Notes under the pieces: model-generated
Databases searched by the model: none
Told to the model about the DNA's origin: nothing
Seen by the model: only the letters and a program-made list of their open reading frames with translations
Position numbers and translations under genes: made by a program
Shown: positions 45,011 to 56,544 of the stretch, piece after piece
Position numbering within the stretch: the stretch's first letter is position 1
Layout: every line of letters starts with the position of its first letter
Source: JAPUME01 sp027294185
GTDB taxonomy: Bacteria; Acidobacteriota; Terriglobia; UBA7540; JAPUME01
Direction: 5' to 3'
NCBI GenBank assembly: GCA_963555835.3
Contig: CAUVWZ020000001.1
Span: forward strand, 124,001 to 188,000
DNA length: 64,000 bases

Positions 45011-45126
45011 CCTGGCGGCGACCTACTCTCCCACACCGTTACCAGTGCAGTACCATCGGCCCTGGAGGACTTTACTTCCGTGTTCGGGATGGGAACGGGT
45101 GTGACCCCTCCGGTAAGGCCACCAGG
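45011..45126 (-). rRNA. rrf: 5S ribosomal RNA
   Basis: A 116-base minus-strand gene. The ends pair (CCTGGTGGC / GCCGCCAGG), and the internal conserved stretch CACCCGTTCCCATCCCGAAC and the loop E/GGGAGAGTAGGTCGCCGCC ending are standard 5S features. It follows the 23S gene by about 195 bases. Confidence 0.97.
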
Positions 45127-45306
45127 AAACTTTAAACTTCATGTTTGGCGGGATGAATCTCGCCGCTACACAATCCGTATGGCGAGATAAACTCACCGCT
45201 ACGCTATCGGGCCACCGGGATGAATCTCGGCGCTGCGTGCGAAACGCTTACTGAACAGTGCGGTGTCAATCCGGCTCCGCCGCAAGGGCGGAGCGCTCGA
45301 GTATGC
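45127..45306. repeat. 23S-5S spacer with three related 23-bp repeats
   Basis: The spacer contains GGCGGGATGAATCTCGCCGC (45147-), GGCGAGATAAACTCACCGCT (45181-) and CACCGGGATGAATCTCGGCG (from 45213), three variants of one motif in the same orientation, each itself partly palindromic (GGCGGGAT..CTCGCC). No tRNA is in this spacer. Confidence 0.7.
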
Positions 45307-45321
45307 TGAGCAGGATTTTAT

Positions 45322-48409
<3,088 letters not shown>

Positions 48410-48882
48410 ATAAAACCTGCTCAACACACGCTCCCCGCAGGGGAAGCAAGAGATCAGCAAGCCATGGCCCTCACTCAGCTTACTTTGAGTATTTATGGAA
48501 GACGCCGCACTATTCAGTTGTCAAAGATCAATTTTGAGGCATCGAAGACCGTAGTTCCCGACTCCGCTCCTCAACCAGCCGACGGCTGGAGTCGAATCAC
48601 TTCCGTGAGCAATTCGAGTTCAACCTTCGACCTTGATGCCTTACGGGCTCTACTCCAATCATCGCAGCCCGCAAGCACGCTCAAAGCCTCTCGCGAGGTT
48701 CAGTTCGTTTTGTTGTGATCGCTTGTTGGGAATACGAGCAAGGTGGGTACGAAAGGAAGGAAAATCCTACGCCCGGCTCAAATTCCCTGGCCGTTTTTTC
48801 TACTCGTAACTACCCCCTTACAATCTTCACACGAGCCGATGCAAATTCACATGCGTGCTTCGCCTTCGAACTCGGTAATAAG
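48410..48882 (-). other. Leader of the 23S-5S transcript; no 16S gene
   Basis: About 470 bases upstream of 23S, with no 16S rRNA or tRNA sequence. It carries one arm of the RNase III stem next to the 23S 5' end and a boxA-like element (48514-48529). This region appears to be an rRNA leader that drives 23S-5S independently of 16S. Confidence 0.75.
48514..48529 (-). promoter_or_regulatory. boxA-like antitermination element
   Basis: The minus strand reads GATCTTTGACAACTGA, close to the CTTTGA core of boxA with the ACAACTGAATA continuation common before rRNA genes. It is 105 bases before the 23S 5' end. NusB/S10 binding is expected by analogy. Confidence 0.65.
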
Positions 48883-48911
48883 ATATTAGAGAAGCCTGCC
48901 AGCGAATGCAA
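48883..48911 (-). promoter_or_regulatory. Candidate promoter of the 23S-5S operon
   Basis: On the minus strand TTGCAT (48911-48906) and TAATAT (48888-48883) are separated by exactly 17 bases, about 475 bases before 23S. The -35 match is modest. No other well-spaced pair was found in the leader. Confidence 0.45.
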
Positions 48912-49354
48912 GACATTTTTCTAGACAGCATAAATTTTTCCTATGTGTCAGGCAGCGCCGCTCTATAAGATTCCGAGGACTCCTTGTCCTCTAATAGATG
49001 AAACGGCGGCGCAGGACGAGGAGAAATACGGTAAATTCAGAAAAGAAATAAGCCGTGGGAATTGAGTACTTATACAAACGTACTAAGTAAAGCGACCAAG
49101 GGGCTTTGATAGGCTTGCCCCCGTGCATGAGGGTTCCAAGTTTAGCTTGAATCCACTCTTTTGGGTGGGTGCCCCATCCTTTGCCTCGCAAAGGGTGGGA
49201 GATTCGCTCATAGCTGAATTTTTCGGTTTCCGCGCAGTAGAGCCACCCTGAGACCCATGTTGATTCCCAGCTTGCAAATAATACCCCACCCTTGTCTCAC
49301 AAGGATGGGGCACCCGGCGATTTCCAGCTCTCGAAAAATATCGAATTTTTTACT
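48912..49354. repeat. Intergenic region with two GGATGGGG hairpins
   Basis: 443 bases without a supported gene. Two hairpins of one family are present: CCCCATCCTTTGC-CTC-GCAAAGGGTGGGA (49172-49200) and CCCCACCCTTGT-CTC-ACAAGGATGGGG (49284-49310), both with the loop CTC and both next to a GGGTGCCCC or GGGGCACCC flank. The second is followed by CACCCGGC as at 38623-38640. Confidence 0.75.
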
Positions 49355-49391
49355 TGACAATGATATTGTCATTATGACAATATCATTGTCA
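49355..49391 (+). promoter_or_regulatory. Double-palindrome operator overlapping the Spy/marR promoter
   Basis: TGACAATGATATTGTCA, then TTA, then TGACAATATCATTGTCA: a perfect 37-bp inverted repeat in which each 17-bp arm is itself a TGACAAT/ATTGTCA palindrome. A -35 box TTGACA (49354-49359) lies at the left edge and GACAAT 16 bases later is the best -10. This form fits a MarR-type dimer site, and a marR gene is second in the operon, so autorepression is likely. A hairpin ATCAGGC-TGCT-GCCTGAT follows in the leader. Confidence 0.8.
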
Positions 49392-49435
49392 TCAGGCTGC
49401 TGCCTGATATGAAACCAAAACGGAGGTAATCCATC

Positions 49436-49948
49436 ATGTCGGAAACAACCAAGAACGTAAAGAATAGAGTACGCGGCCGAGGCCGTTTGATATTCGGGGT
49501 TCTCGTATTCGCGGCCGGTGCGCTGGTAGTGGCAGGCTCACTCAACGGCTGGACTCGTCACTCCCGGGGCAGGCACTACCGGAGCCACAGCTTTACAGCG
49601 CAAACTCCTGAGGAAATCCAGGAAAGGATGACCAAGGGCCTTCAATGGTTCCTCAACGGATTGGACACTACGGATGAACAACAGAGTCAGATCAACGCCA
49701 TCCTCGAGGAGCTGCCCCCCACGCTCGCCAGGTTTCAGACTCAACGCAAGAACCTGATGAACCGATTCGTGGAAGCTGTCGAGGCCGACCAGGTGAGCAC
49801 GGAAGACTTCGCAGAAATCCGAACCGCCACACTAAATCTCACCGAGGAGGCGACCGGCCTGACCATCGACGCTACGGTGCGGGTGCTCGAAGTCCTCACA
49901 CCTGAACAACGCAAGAAACTTCTCGAACTTTGGAGGAGGCACCAGTGA
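49436..49948 (+). CDS. Spy/CpxP-like membrane-anchored or periplasmic protein
   Basis: A 170-residue protein with one N-terminal membrane segment (RLIFGVLVFAAGALVVAGSL), a His/Arg-rich patch (HSRGRHYRSHS), and a helical body containing LTPEQRKKLLELWRRH, the LTxEQ-type motif of Spy/CpxP/heavy-metal-sensor proteins. Such proteins act as periplasmic chaperones or stress/metal sensors. GGAGG is 9 bases before the ATG. It overlaps the marR start by 4 bases (GTGA). Confidence 0.8.
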   Translation: MSETTKNVKNRVRGRGRLIFGVLVFAAGALVVAGSLNGWTRHSRGRHYRSHSFTAQTPEEIQERMTKGLQWFLNGLDTTDEQQSQINAILEELPPTLARFQTQRKNLMNRFVEAVEADQVSTEDFAEIRTATLNLTEEATGLTIDATVRVLEVLTPEQRKKLLELWRRHQ

Positions 49949-50475
49949 AGAAGAGGCTCAAAGGGGGGGCTGTGCGCTCCGGGCGTCCTGCCCCTCCGGT
50001 GCCTGCCGCCGTTGCCCTGCTCGGCGACTCTCCACTTGAGTCGCTGGTCGGCGAAACCGTAGCTCTTTTCCATCGCTTGCGCGCCGTCTCGGAACAGATT
50101 CATCAACTGGGTGAGTTGTCCTCGGGGAAGCACGGTGTCCTCAGGGGATTGGATCTATTCGGCCCGCAGACGGTTCCTCAGATGGCCCGAGCCCGACCCG
50201 TCTCCCGGCAGTACATCCAAACCCTTGTGAACCTTCTTGCTGTGAACGGTCATGTTGAGCTCGTGGACAACCCCGGGCACAAACGATCCCGATTGGTGCG
50301 TCTGACACCTGGGGGGGGGGAACTCGTCGAGGAGATGAATCGGCGGCAGGCGGAAGTCTTGGAGCGGCTTCCCATCAACATTTCGAAGACCGAGCTCAGA
50401 AAAGCGGCGTCGATTCTGAGAGCTCTTCGTCAAGTTTTCGAGGCTCACCCCTGGAAAAAACCTCCGGGAGCGTGA
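49945..50475 (+). CDS. MarR family transcriptional regulator
   Basis: About 176 residues with a winged helix: PQTVPQMARARPVSRQYIQTLVNLL as the helix-turn-helix and VELVDNPGHKRSRLVRLTPGG as the wing, with flanking dimerisation helices. The start is GTG at 49945 with GGAGG 8 bases upstream, overlapping the stop of the Spy-like gene; a TTG at 49930 is less likely. It probably binds the double palindrome at 49355-49391. The N-terminus has a basic, Pro-rich extension of about 25 residues. Confidence 0.9.
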   Translation: MKKRLKGGAVRSGRPAPPVPAAVALLGDSPLESLVGETVALFHRLRAVSEQIHQLGELSSGKHGVLRGLDLFGPQTVPQMARARPVSRQYIQTLVNLLAVNGHVELVDNPGHKRSRLVRLTPGGGELVEEMNRRQAEVLERLPINISKTELRKAASILRALRQVFEAHPWKKPPGA

Positions 50476-50533
50476 GGAGTAGTTCTCTACGCCTCGGAAA
50501 GCCCCAAAGATTTTGAATAGGAAAGGAGGTCAA

Positions 50534-51202
50534 ATGAATGCCCAAACGATTTCAAATCCCCCGTCGCTCGAAAACGCGAGTGCCGCCGGCTGCAAGCGTT
50601 CCGGATTTACGGGGCAGTTCGGCCAACCGACCGGGTTTGCCGGATGGTTGGTCGGCCATCTTATGGCAGTGAAAAATGCTGCTCTAAACCGGGCCGCAGT
50701 GGAAGTCCTTGATCCTCAACCCGACGACCGCGTACTGGAAATCGGATTCGGCCCCGGGAAAACGATTGGAATTATTTCCAAGCGCTTGACGAACGGATTC
50801 GTCGCCGGAGTGGACCTCTCCGGGGTCATGGTCAAACAGGCCACCCGGCGAAACCGGGAGTTTATCAAAATGGGGAGAGTCGAACTGAAGCAGGGCTCCG
50901 CCTCAAGCCTTCCCTACGGGGACGGACAGTTTGGGAAAGTGTGTGCCATCAACGCATTTCATCACCTGCCCCAACCTATCGACGCGCTGAGGGAAATCAG
51001 GCGTGTGCTGAAGCCGGGAGGTCTGGTGCTGCTCGGCCTGCGAATGAAACACCGCACCCGAACCTTCCTGGTTGCGCCCGGATTCAATCAAGAGGAAGTC
51101 ATACAGGTGATGGAGCTGCTCCGCAACGCGGGGTTCGGCAACATTCGCACCGAACGGCGCCGCACCGGCAGAGAAATAATTTGTGTTCTGGCCAATCGGT
51201 GA
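50534..51202 (+). CDS. Class I SAM-dependent methyltransferase
   Basis: About 222 residues. The SAM-binding motif I is VLEIGFGPGKTIG, followed by the acidic GVDLSGVMVKQA and INAFHHLPQPIDALREIRRVLKPGG, a UbiE/Methyltransf_11-type core. The substrate is unknown. The ATG at 50534 has AAAGGAGGT just upstream. It is probably the third gene of the Spy-marR operon (58-base gap), so it may belong to the same stress response. Confidence 0.9.
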   Translation: MNAQTISNPPSLENASAAGCKRSGFTGQFGQPTGFAGWLVGHLMAVKNAALNRAAVEVLDPQPDDRVLEIGFGPGKTIGIISKRLTNGFVAGVDLSGVMVKQATRRNREFIKMGRVELKQGSASSLPYGDGQFGKVCAINAFHHLPQPIDALREIRRVLKPGGLVLLGLRMKHRTRTFLVAPGFNQEEVIQVMELLRNAGFGNIRTERRRTGREIICVLANR

Positions 51203-51285
51203 AGGCCCGGCAGTTCCATGGCCGCTGCTCATTTTGGGTTATCATTAAAGCTGGTAGAAATCCAGATTGTGTGAATGCAACGAAA

Positions 51286-52422
51286 ATGGACCCAGACATC
51301 CGCGACATCGTGGAGAAGATACACGCCTCGCCCCCTCAGGCCGTGATCATCAGCACGGGCGGGGCGGCGCAGGCGCTCACCTGGCTGATGGAGCTGCCCG
51401 GCTCTTCACGGACGGTGCTTGAGGTCACGGTTCCCTATGGGAAGAAGGCGCTCGAGGAGCAGCTCGGGTACGCCCCGGAGAAATTCGTCACTCCGGAAGT
51501 GGCACAACAACTGGCTGCACGTGCCTACGAGCGTGCGCAACAACTCACCTCAGGCAAACCACTCGGGGTAGGCTGTACGGCGTCGCTCGCCACCCTCCAC
51601 CCCAAGCGCGGCGAACACCGCGTGGTCATTGCCGTCCGCAGCTCCGAGGGATTCACGACCTACGACCTTATCCTCAACAAGGGAAAACGCGACCGCGCCG
51701 ACGAGGACAACGTTGCCAGCCGCCTGCTGATTCAGGCCCTGGCCAAAGCCGCAGGTCTCGCCTACACCCTTGATCTCAAATTGGTTGAGAGGGAAAAAAT
51801 CCAAACGGAGGAAAAACCCTGCTCTTCACCTCTTACCCTGCTGTTGAGGGGCGAAACCCAAAGCTTGCTCGTCGAACCCGACGGACGATGGGTCATTCCG
51901 TCTCCACGGTTTACCGCCGTGCTCTCCGGCGCCTTCAACCCCTGGCATGGAGGTCATCGCCGCCTGGCTCGCGCGGCCTCAGAAATCCTGAGGGAAGAAG
52001 TCATTTTCGAGCTCTCTGTGGCGAACGTCGACAAACCCGCGCTTGAAGAGGCGGAAATCCGTCGGCGTCTGGCACAGTTCGCATGGCAAGAGAGGGTCGT
52101 CCTGACCCGTGCCGCAACTTTCCGCGAAAAGGCAGAGTTGTTTCCGGGATGCACGTTTGTAGTCGGCTATGACACCGCCGAGCGCATTGTGACCCCGCGC
52201 TACTACGGCAGTAAGAAGGCGATGCAGGAGGCGTTACGGCGCGTGCGCCGGCTTGGATGCCGGTTCCTGGTGGCGGCACGCCTTCGTGAAGGGACCCTCC
52301 GAAGCCTGAATCAGCTTGGTGTTCCCGGAGATTTCCAGGACCTCTTCAACCCTCTGGCCGATTTCCGGGTTGATGTGTCTTCTACCGCGCTCAGGGAGCA
52401 GCCCGCGAAGAGACCGACTTGA
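51286..52422 (+). CDS. CinA-type (NMN deamidase-like) domain fused to a nucleotidyltransferase
   Basis: About 378 residues with two domains. The first (about 1-165) resembles the CinA C-terminal/PncC fold: IISTGGAAQALTWLMELPGSS, then GVGCTASLATLHPKRGEHR. The second (about 205-378) is a NadD/CoaD-like nucleotidyltransferase with LSGAFNPWHGGH (HxGH at 221-224) and SSTALR (365-370). In known enzymes the first activity turns NMN to nicotinic acid mononucleotide and the second adenylates a mononucleotide, so the fusion could do consecutive NAD-salvage steps. The CinA domain's usual catalytic ESCTGG stretch is here VISTGG-like, so deamidase activity is uncertain. The start ATG 51286 has no strong ribosome site. 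Confidence 0.82.
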   Translation: MDPDIRDIVEKIHASPPQAVIISTGGAAQALTWLMELPGSSRTVLEVTVPYGKKALEEQLGYAPEKFVTPEVAQQLAARAYERAQQLTSGKPLGVGCTASLATLHPKRGEHRVVIAVRSSEGFTTYDLILNKGKRDRADEDNVASRLLIQALAKAAGLAYTLDLKLVEREKIQTEEKPCSSPLTLLLRGETQSLLVEPDGRWVIPSPRFTAVLSGAFNPWHGGHRRLARAASEILREEVIFELSVANVDKPALEEAEIRRRLAQFAWQERVVLTRAATFREKAELFPGCTFVVGYDTAERIVTPRYYGSKKAMQEALRRVRRLGCRFLVAARLREGTLRSLNQLGVPGDFQDLFNPLADFRVDVSSTALREQPAKRPT

Positions 52423-52573
52423 ATCGAGAATCGAGGCGCATACGGGCCTGAGCTGGAGAACATCTCACTCAGTTCTCACCTCGGACTCTGGGGTATAATC
52501 TCTCAACCGGGTTATTAGGGCGGCGGCTGAATCCTTGCCCCGGAGAAAAGGATTGCTTGAAGGAGAATAGAGT

Positions 52574-53194
52574 ATGAACTTTCTAGTCCTCTTACAAGGG
52601 AAAGACCTGCGGTGGGTCGTGATGGCGCTGTTGATTGCGACTTTGGCTTGCTCCAGCAATTTCCAAAGCGGCGAAGTGCAAACGCAGCGGGCCTCAACGG
52701 CCCAAACCCGGAAAGGTGTGGCGCAGGCAGGGGGCATCAGTTGGGCAGCGCCCGATGGATGGACTCAGGGCCCGGAGCGCCCCATGCGTGCCGCAACCTA
52801 CCGAGTCCCCGCCGCCGCCGGCGACCCTGAGGACGCCGAGTGCGCGGTCTTTTATTTCGGGGTCGGCCAGGGGGGAACCGTTCAGGCAAACATCGACCGC
52901 TGGGTCAGCCAATTCGAGCAGCCCGACGGAGGGCCTTCCTCAAAGGTCGCCAAGGTGACAGAACAGATCATCAATGGCCTGAAGGTTACGACCGTGAGCC
53001 TTGCGGGAACCTACCTTGCCTCGCGGGGTCCCATGGCACAACCGGCAGCGGCCAAGCCAGGCTTTCACATGCTGGCCGCGATTGTAGATGCGCCCCAGGG
53101 TCCGGTATTTTTCAAGCTGACGGGACCGTCGAAAACCGTCCTCGGCATCCGCGAAGAGTTTGAGGGATTTCTTCAAACCTTGAAACGAAACTGA
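52574..53194 (+). CDS. Putative lipoprotein of unknown function
   Basis: A 206-residue protein with an N-terminal hydrophobic stretch ending in Cys (MALLIATLACSS), a loose lipobox, then a disordered Gln/Thr/Ser part and a beta-rich domain (ISWAAPDGWTQGP ... FFKLTGPSKTVLGIREEFEGFLQTL) that resembles small secreted 'PsbP/DUF-like' proteins in outline only. The ATG at 52574 has AAGGAG 9 bases upstream. No family recognised. Confidence 0.78.
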   Translation: MNFLVLLQGKDLRWVVMALLIATLACSSNFQSGEVQTQRASTAQTRKGVAQAGGISWAAPDGWTQGPERPMRAATYRVPAAAGDPEDAECAVFYFGVGQGGTVQANIDRWVSQFEQPDGGPSSKVAKVTEQIINGLKVTTVSLAGTYLASRGPMAQPAAAKPGFHMLAAIVDAPQGPVFFKLTGPSKTVLGIREEFEGFLQTLKRN

Positions 53195-53615
53195 CTCTTT
53201 GCTGAAACCCTGACAGCCAGTGGAATAGGGTTTGTGCGTCATTACTTGACATCCGATGGTAAAATGGAAATTCGTGATTCCCACACCCAAGGCCGATCGC
53301 CCTTAGCCAGGAACTTGAAACACACACGAGGTTAGTTTCAGCCTCAAGTACCGAACGAATGCGTTTTGCAGTTCTCCGCACCATTTTCGAGGCTGGATTA
53401 TTCAGGCAAGGTCAAGCTATACTGAAAAAGCGGCAACGTTTGATCCCTTGCCCAAGGTGCCTTGTCCCTTCAGAAGGGAGCCGGGCCAAATGGGTGTGAA
53501 TCTCAAAGCAGCCAATGACCCGCAGGACCGGTTCCTGCCTCTAGCATCTAATCTCATGCTTTAATTCAAGTTATTGTATTACAATGACTTATAGCCACTG
53601 CGAGTAACAAACACG
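53195..53615. other. Leader region of hppA, possibly structured
   Basis: 421 bases with no gene. The part 53446-53545 has stretches able to pair (CCCTT/AAGGG around 53466-53478, GCAGGA/TCCTGC around 53533-53550) and motifs GGTGCC, GGTGTGAATC and GACCCGC in an order loosely like a cobalamin riboswitch, but spacing and the remaining consensus do not fit. The last 50 bases are AT-rich, with TTGTATTACAA just before hppA. Confidence 0.35.
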
Positions 53616-55676
53616 ATGGAAAGCCTGGTTTCATTAACACCTTATAGCGGTCTTTTCGGCCTGGCCGTTGCCTTCATTATATACATCAGCATTACTCGTC
53701 GCCCGGACGGCAGCGAACGCATGCGTGAGATTGCCGCCCTGATTCAGGCCGGCGCCATGGCCTTCTTGAGGCGGGAATACCAAATCCTGGCCGTATTTGT
53801 CGTGGTCACTGCCCTGCTGCTCGGATGGAAATTGTCTCCCCAAACGGCGATTTGCTTCGTCAGCGGAGCGCTCTGTTCGATAGCCGCCGGCTTTTTCGGC
53901 ATGAAAGCCGCGACAAAAGCCAATGTCCGCACAACCCAGGCCGCTCGCGAGAAGGGCCAGGCATCCGCGCTTCTGGTAGCCTTCGATGGCGGGGCGGTCA
54001 TGGGGCTTGCGGTCGCAAGCCTCGGTCTTCTGGGGGTGGGATTCTTCTTTCAACTCTTCGGCAATCCTTCAACCGTATCCTACCTGAACGGATTCGCCAT
54101 GGGGGCAAGCTCCATCGCTCTGTTCGCACGTGTGGGTGGCGGCATCTACACGAAGGCCGCCGATGTAGGAAGCGACCTGGTGGGAAAGGTCGAGGCGGGA
54201 ATTCCCGAGGATGACCCGCGCAATCCGGGCGTTATCGCCGACAATGTCGGCGACAATGTGGGCGATGTGGCCGGTATGGGCGCGGACATTTTCGAATCCT
54301 ACGTGGGGTCAATCGTCGCCACCATTGCCATCGGCGCCACGGTTTCCTCTCCACTCCTCGAACGGTTGACGACCATCGATCCGAACCCGGAAGCTTCGGT
54401 GCTCGCGCTGATGGGCCTGCCGTTGAATCTGGCCCTGGTGGGATTGGGAGCGTCGCTGATAGGAATTCTCCTCATGCGGCTCCTCTCAAACACGAGTCCC
54501 GCCGCTGCTCTTCGCGCTTCCACGATTCTGGCCGCCGCGCTATTCCTGGTGGTTTCTTTCCTGCTGGTTTCCAGATTAGGAGTAAGCCTTAACGTCTTTT
54601 GGGCCATTCTGGCCGGGACCGTGGCAGGGGTTGCCATCGGGCTGATCACCGAGTTTTACACCTCCGGCAGCCCGGTTCGCCGGATCGCCGAATCCTCCCG
54701 AACCGGCGCCGCCACCAACATCATCAACGGCATTGCTGTTGGCTTCCAAAGTTGTGCGATGCCGGTTCTGACCATCTGCCTGGCGATTTACGTTTCGAAT
54801 CGAATGGCGGGACTCTACGGAATCGGTATTGCCGCTGTGGGAATGCTGGCCACGGTGGGAATCACGATGAGCGTGGATGCCTACGGACCCATTGCCGACA
54901 ATGCGGGAGGCATTTCGCAGATGAGCCACCTGGGGGATGCCGTTCGCAAGATCACTGACAAACTGGACTCGCTCGGCAACACCACGGCGGCCATGGGCAA
55001 AGGGTTCGCCGTCGGCTCGGCAGCTCTGACCGCCCTGGCGCTGTTTTCGGCATTCACCCGCGCTGTGGATCAGACGCGTCTCGCGAGCGGCCTTGCTCCC
55101 GTCCACATGGAAATTACCGATGCACGGGTAGTCATCGGCCTGCTGATCGGAGGCATCCTTCCCTTCTTTATCGCCGCGCTGACCATGACCAGCGTGGGGC
55201 GCGCTGCCGGGAAAATGGTGGAGGAAATCCGGCGGCAGTTCCGTGAGATCCCGGGATTGTTGAAGGGAGATCCAGACGCCAAGCCCGATGCCGCCCGCTG
55301 CGTGGACATTGCCACCACGGCGGCGCTGAGAGAGATGGTGGCGCCGGGCCTCGTGGCAATCACGGCGCCTGTTGCGATGGGATACGTGATGGGCCCGGAG
55401 GCGCTGGGGGGAATGCTGGCCGGAGCCACCGCGACCGGTGTCCTACTGGCCCTGATGATGGCCAACGCAGGCGGCGCCTGGGATAACGCCAAGAAGTTGA
55501 TTGAAGAAGGAAAATTGTCCGGCGAGGGCAAAGGCTCGGAGGCTCACAAGGCGGCCGTCGTCGGCGATACGGTGGGCGACCCTTTCAAGGACACTTCCGG
55601 CCCCTCCATGAACATCCTGATCAAACTGATGGCCGTCGTCTCCCTGGTCATCGCACCCCTGATTGCTCTGGGTTAA
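53616..55676 (+). CDS. hppA: Membrane-bound ion-pumping pyrophosphatase
   Basis: A 686-residue protein with about 16 membrane helices. The PPi/Mg sites are present: DVGSDLVGKVEAGIPEDDPRNP, IADNVGDNVGDVAGMGADIFESY and GDTVGDPFKDTSGPSMNILIK. It couples PPi hydrolysis to proton or sodium export. The GNTTAA motif (Ala458 where potassium-independent enzymes have Lys) places it in the potassium-dependent class; that class includes both Na+ and H+ pumps, and the ion is not settled here. The start is ATG at 53616, with no strong ribosome site. Confidence 0.96.
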   Translation: MESLVSLTPYSGLFGLAVAFIIYISITRRPDGSERMREIAALIQAGAMAFLRREYQILAVFVVVTALLLGWKLSPQTAICFVSGALCSIAAGFFGMKAATKANVRTTQAAREKGQASALLVAFDGGAVMGLAVASLGLLGVGFFFQLFGNPSTVSYLNGFAMGASSIALFARVGGGIYTKAADVGSDLVGKVEAGIPEDDPRNPGVIADNVGDNVGDVAGMGADIFESYVGSIVATIAIGATVSSPLLERLTTIDPNPEASVLALMGLPLNLALVGLGASLIGILLMRLLSNTSPAAALRASTILAAALFLVVSFLLVSRLGVSLNVFWAILAGTVAGVAIGLITEFYTSGSPVRRIAESSRTGAATNIINGIAVGFQSCAMPVLTICLAIYVSNRMAGLYGIGIAAVGMLATVGITMSVDAYGPIADNAGGISQMSHLGDAVRKITDKLDSLGNTTAAMGKGFAVGSAALTALALFSAFTRAVDQTRLASGLAPVHMEITDARVVIGLLIGGILPFFIAALTMTSVGRAAGKMVEEIRRQFREIPGLLKGDPDAKPDAARCVDIATTAALREMVAPGLVAITAPVAMGYVMGPEALGGMLAGATATGVLLALMMANAGGAWDNAKKLIEEGKLSGEGKGSEAHKAAVVGDTVGDPFKDTSGPSMNILIKLMAVVSLVIAPLIALG

Positions 55677-55743
55677 ATACCTTAGCCCGTACAATCCCCT
55701 TCCCTTTCTGGGATCCCGACACCTCAGCTCCAGTCATTCCTCG

Positions 55744-56544
55744 CTACGTGGGGCGAACCTGGACGCTTGTTGGCTGTTCGAGAATTTTGCCGAGCATCTG
55801 AACGATTTTGGCGTCATAGCGGCCCGCGGCTGCAGCGGAATGGAGTGCATCGAGCGCCGCTTTTCGATCCCAGGGAGGACGATAGGGCCGCCATCGAGTC
55901 AGTGCGCTGTAGCCATCGGCAACCGCGGTGATTTGTGCGCCGATGGGAATTTCGTTTCCCACTTTTCCATTCGGGTATCCACGGCCGTTCGAGGATTCGT
56001 GATGGTTTTCGATGATCTTGAGTACCGAGGGTTTGTCGCAGCCCATCTGTTTCGCGAGAGATACGCTCCGCTCGACGTGGCCTTCCACCTCCTTGAATTC
56101 TTCGGGGCTGAGCGGCCCTCCCCGATTCAGAAGGTGATGAGGCACGGTCGATTTGCCCAAATCCTGCAGGCAGCCGGCCCAGAAAACCTGCTGTTGAATC
56201 TCGCGGGGAAGATTCATTCGTTCCGCCAGGGCATAGGAAAGGGCGGCGACAACCTGAGAGTGGCCGAGCGACCCGTCGATACTTTCATGAGACAAGATCA
56301 GCTCGTGCGGCAGATTCGCCCGTTGCCACAGCGTACCGTACCGGGCGCTGAAATATTTCGGAAATCGTGCCCGATCCTGAAGCGGATTCTTCAACTCGCC
56401 CAGGCGAAACACGCGGACGCGGCGCGAGAAGCCGCGAATCTCGATCTTTTCGAATTCATCCCGCTTCAAGGAGGCATCGGCATAAGCCAGCTTGAACTCC
56501 GGCCGGCTCGGGTCCAGGGAAAGGGCCCTCTCAAAAAACTTCAA
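55744..56544 (-). CDS. TPR/HD-GYP-like domain (C-terminal part of split signalling protein)
   Basis: A 266-codon frame: a TPR helix pair (LKFFERALSLDPSRPEFKLA) and an HD-GYP-like domain with HHESSNGRGYPNG and VADGYSALTRWRPYR. The expected HD metal pair reads QD (CLQDLGKS), so phosphodiesterase activity is doubtful. The frame is open upstream of the nominal TTG start, where DPDLHFDAGRLYFSLREASE completes the TPR and leads into the cyclase frame, so this was probably one protein with the gene at 56541-57740. A TTGA overlap with GGAGG nearby would also allow coupled translation. Confidence 0.8.
   Translation of the reverse strand: MKFFERALSLDPSRPEFKLAYADASLKRDEFEKIEIRGFSRRVRVFRLGELKNPLQDRARFPKYFSARYGTLWQRANLPHELILSHESIDGSLGHSQVVAALSYALAERMNLPREIQQQVFWAGCLQDLGKSTVPHHLLNRGGPLSPEEFKEVEGHVERSVSLAKQMGCDKPSVLKIIENHHESSNGRGYPNGKVGNEIPIGAQITAVADGYSALTRWRPYRPPWDRKAALDALHSAAAAGRYDAKIVQMLGKILEQPTSVQVRPT

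Noticed and set aside
48410..49354. A 16S rRNA gene or tRNA-Ile/Ala spacer upstream of 23S
   Set aside because: No conserved 16S segment or tRNA cloverleaf could be found on either strand.
53446..53545. Cobalamin riboswitch before hppA
   Set aside because: Only short words match; the B12 box and the normal spacing between conserved blocks are missing, so it is listed only as a possibly structured leader.
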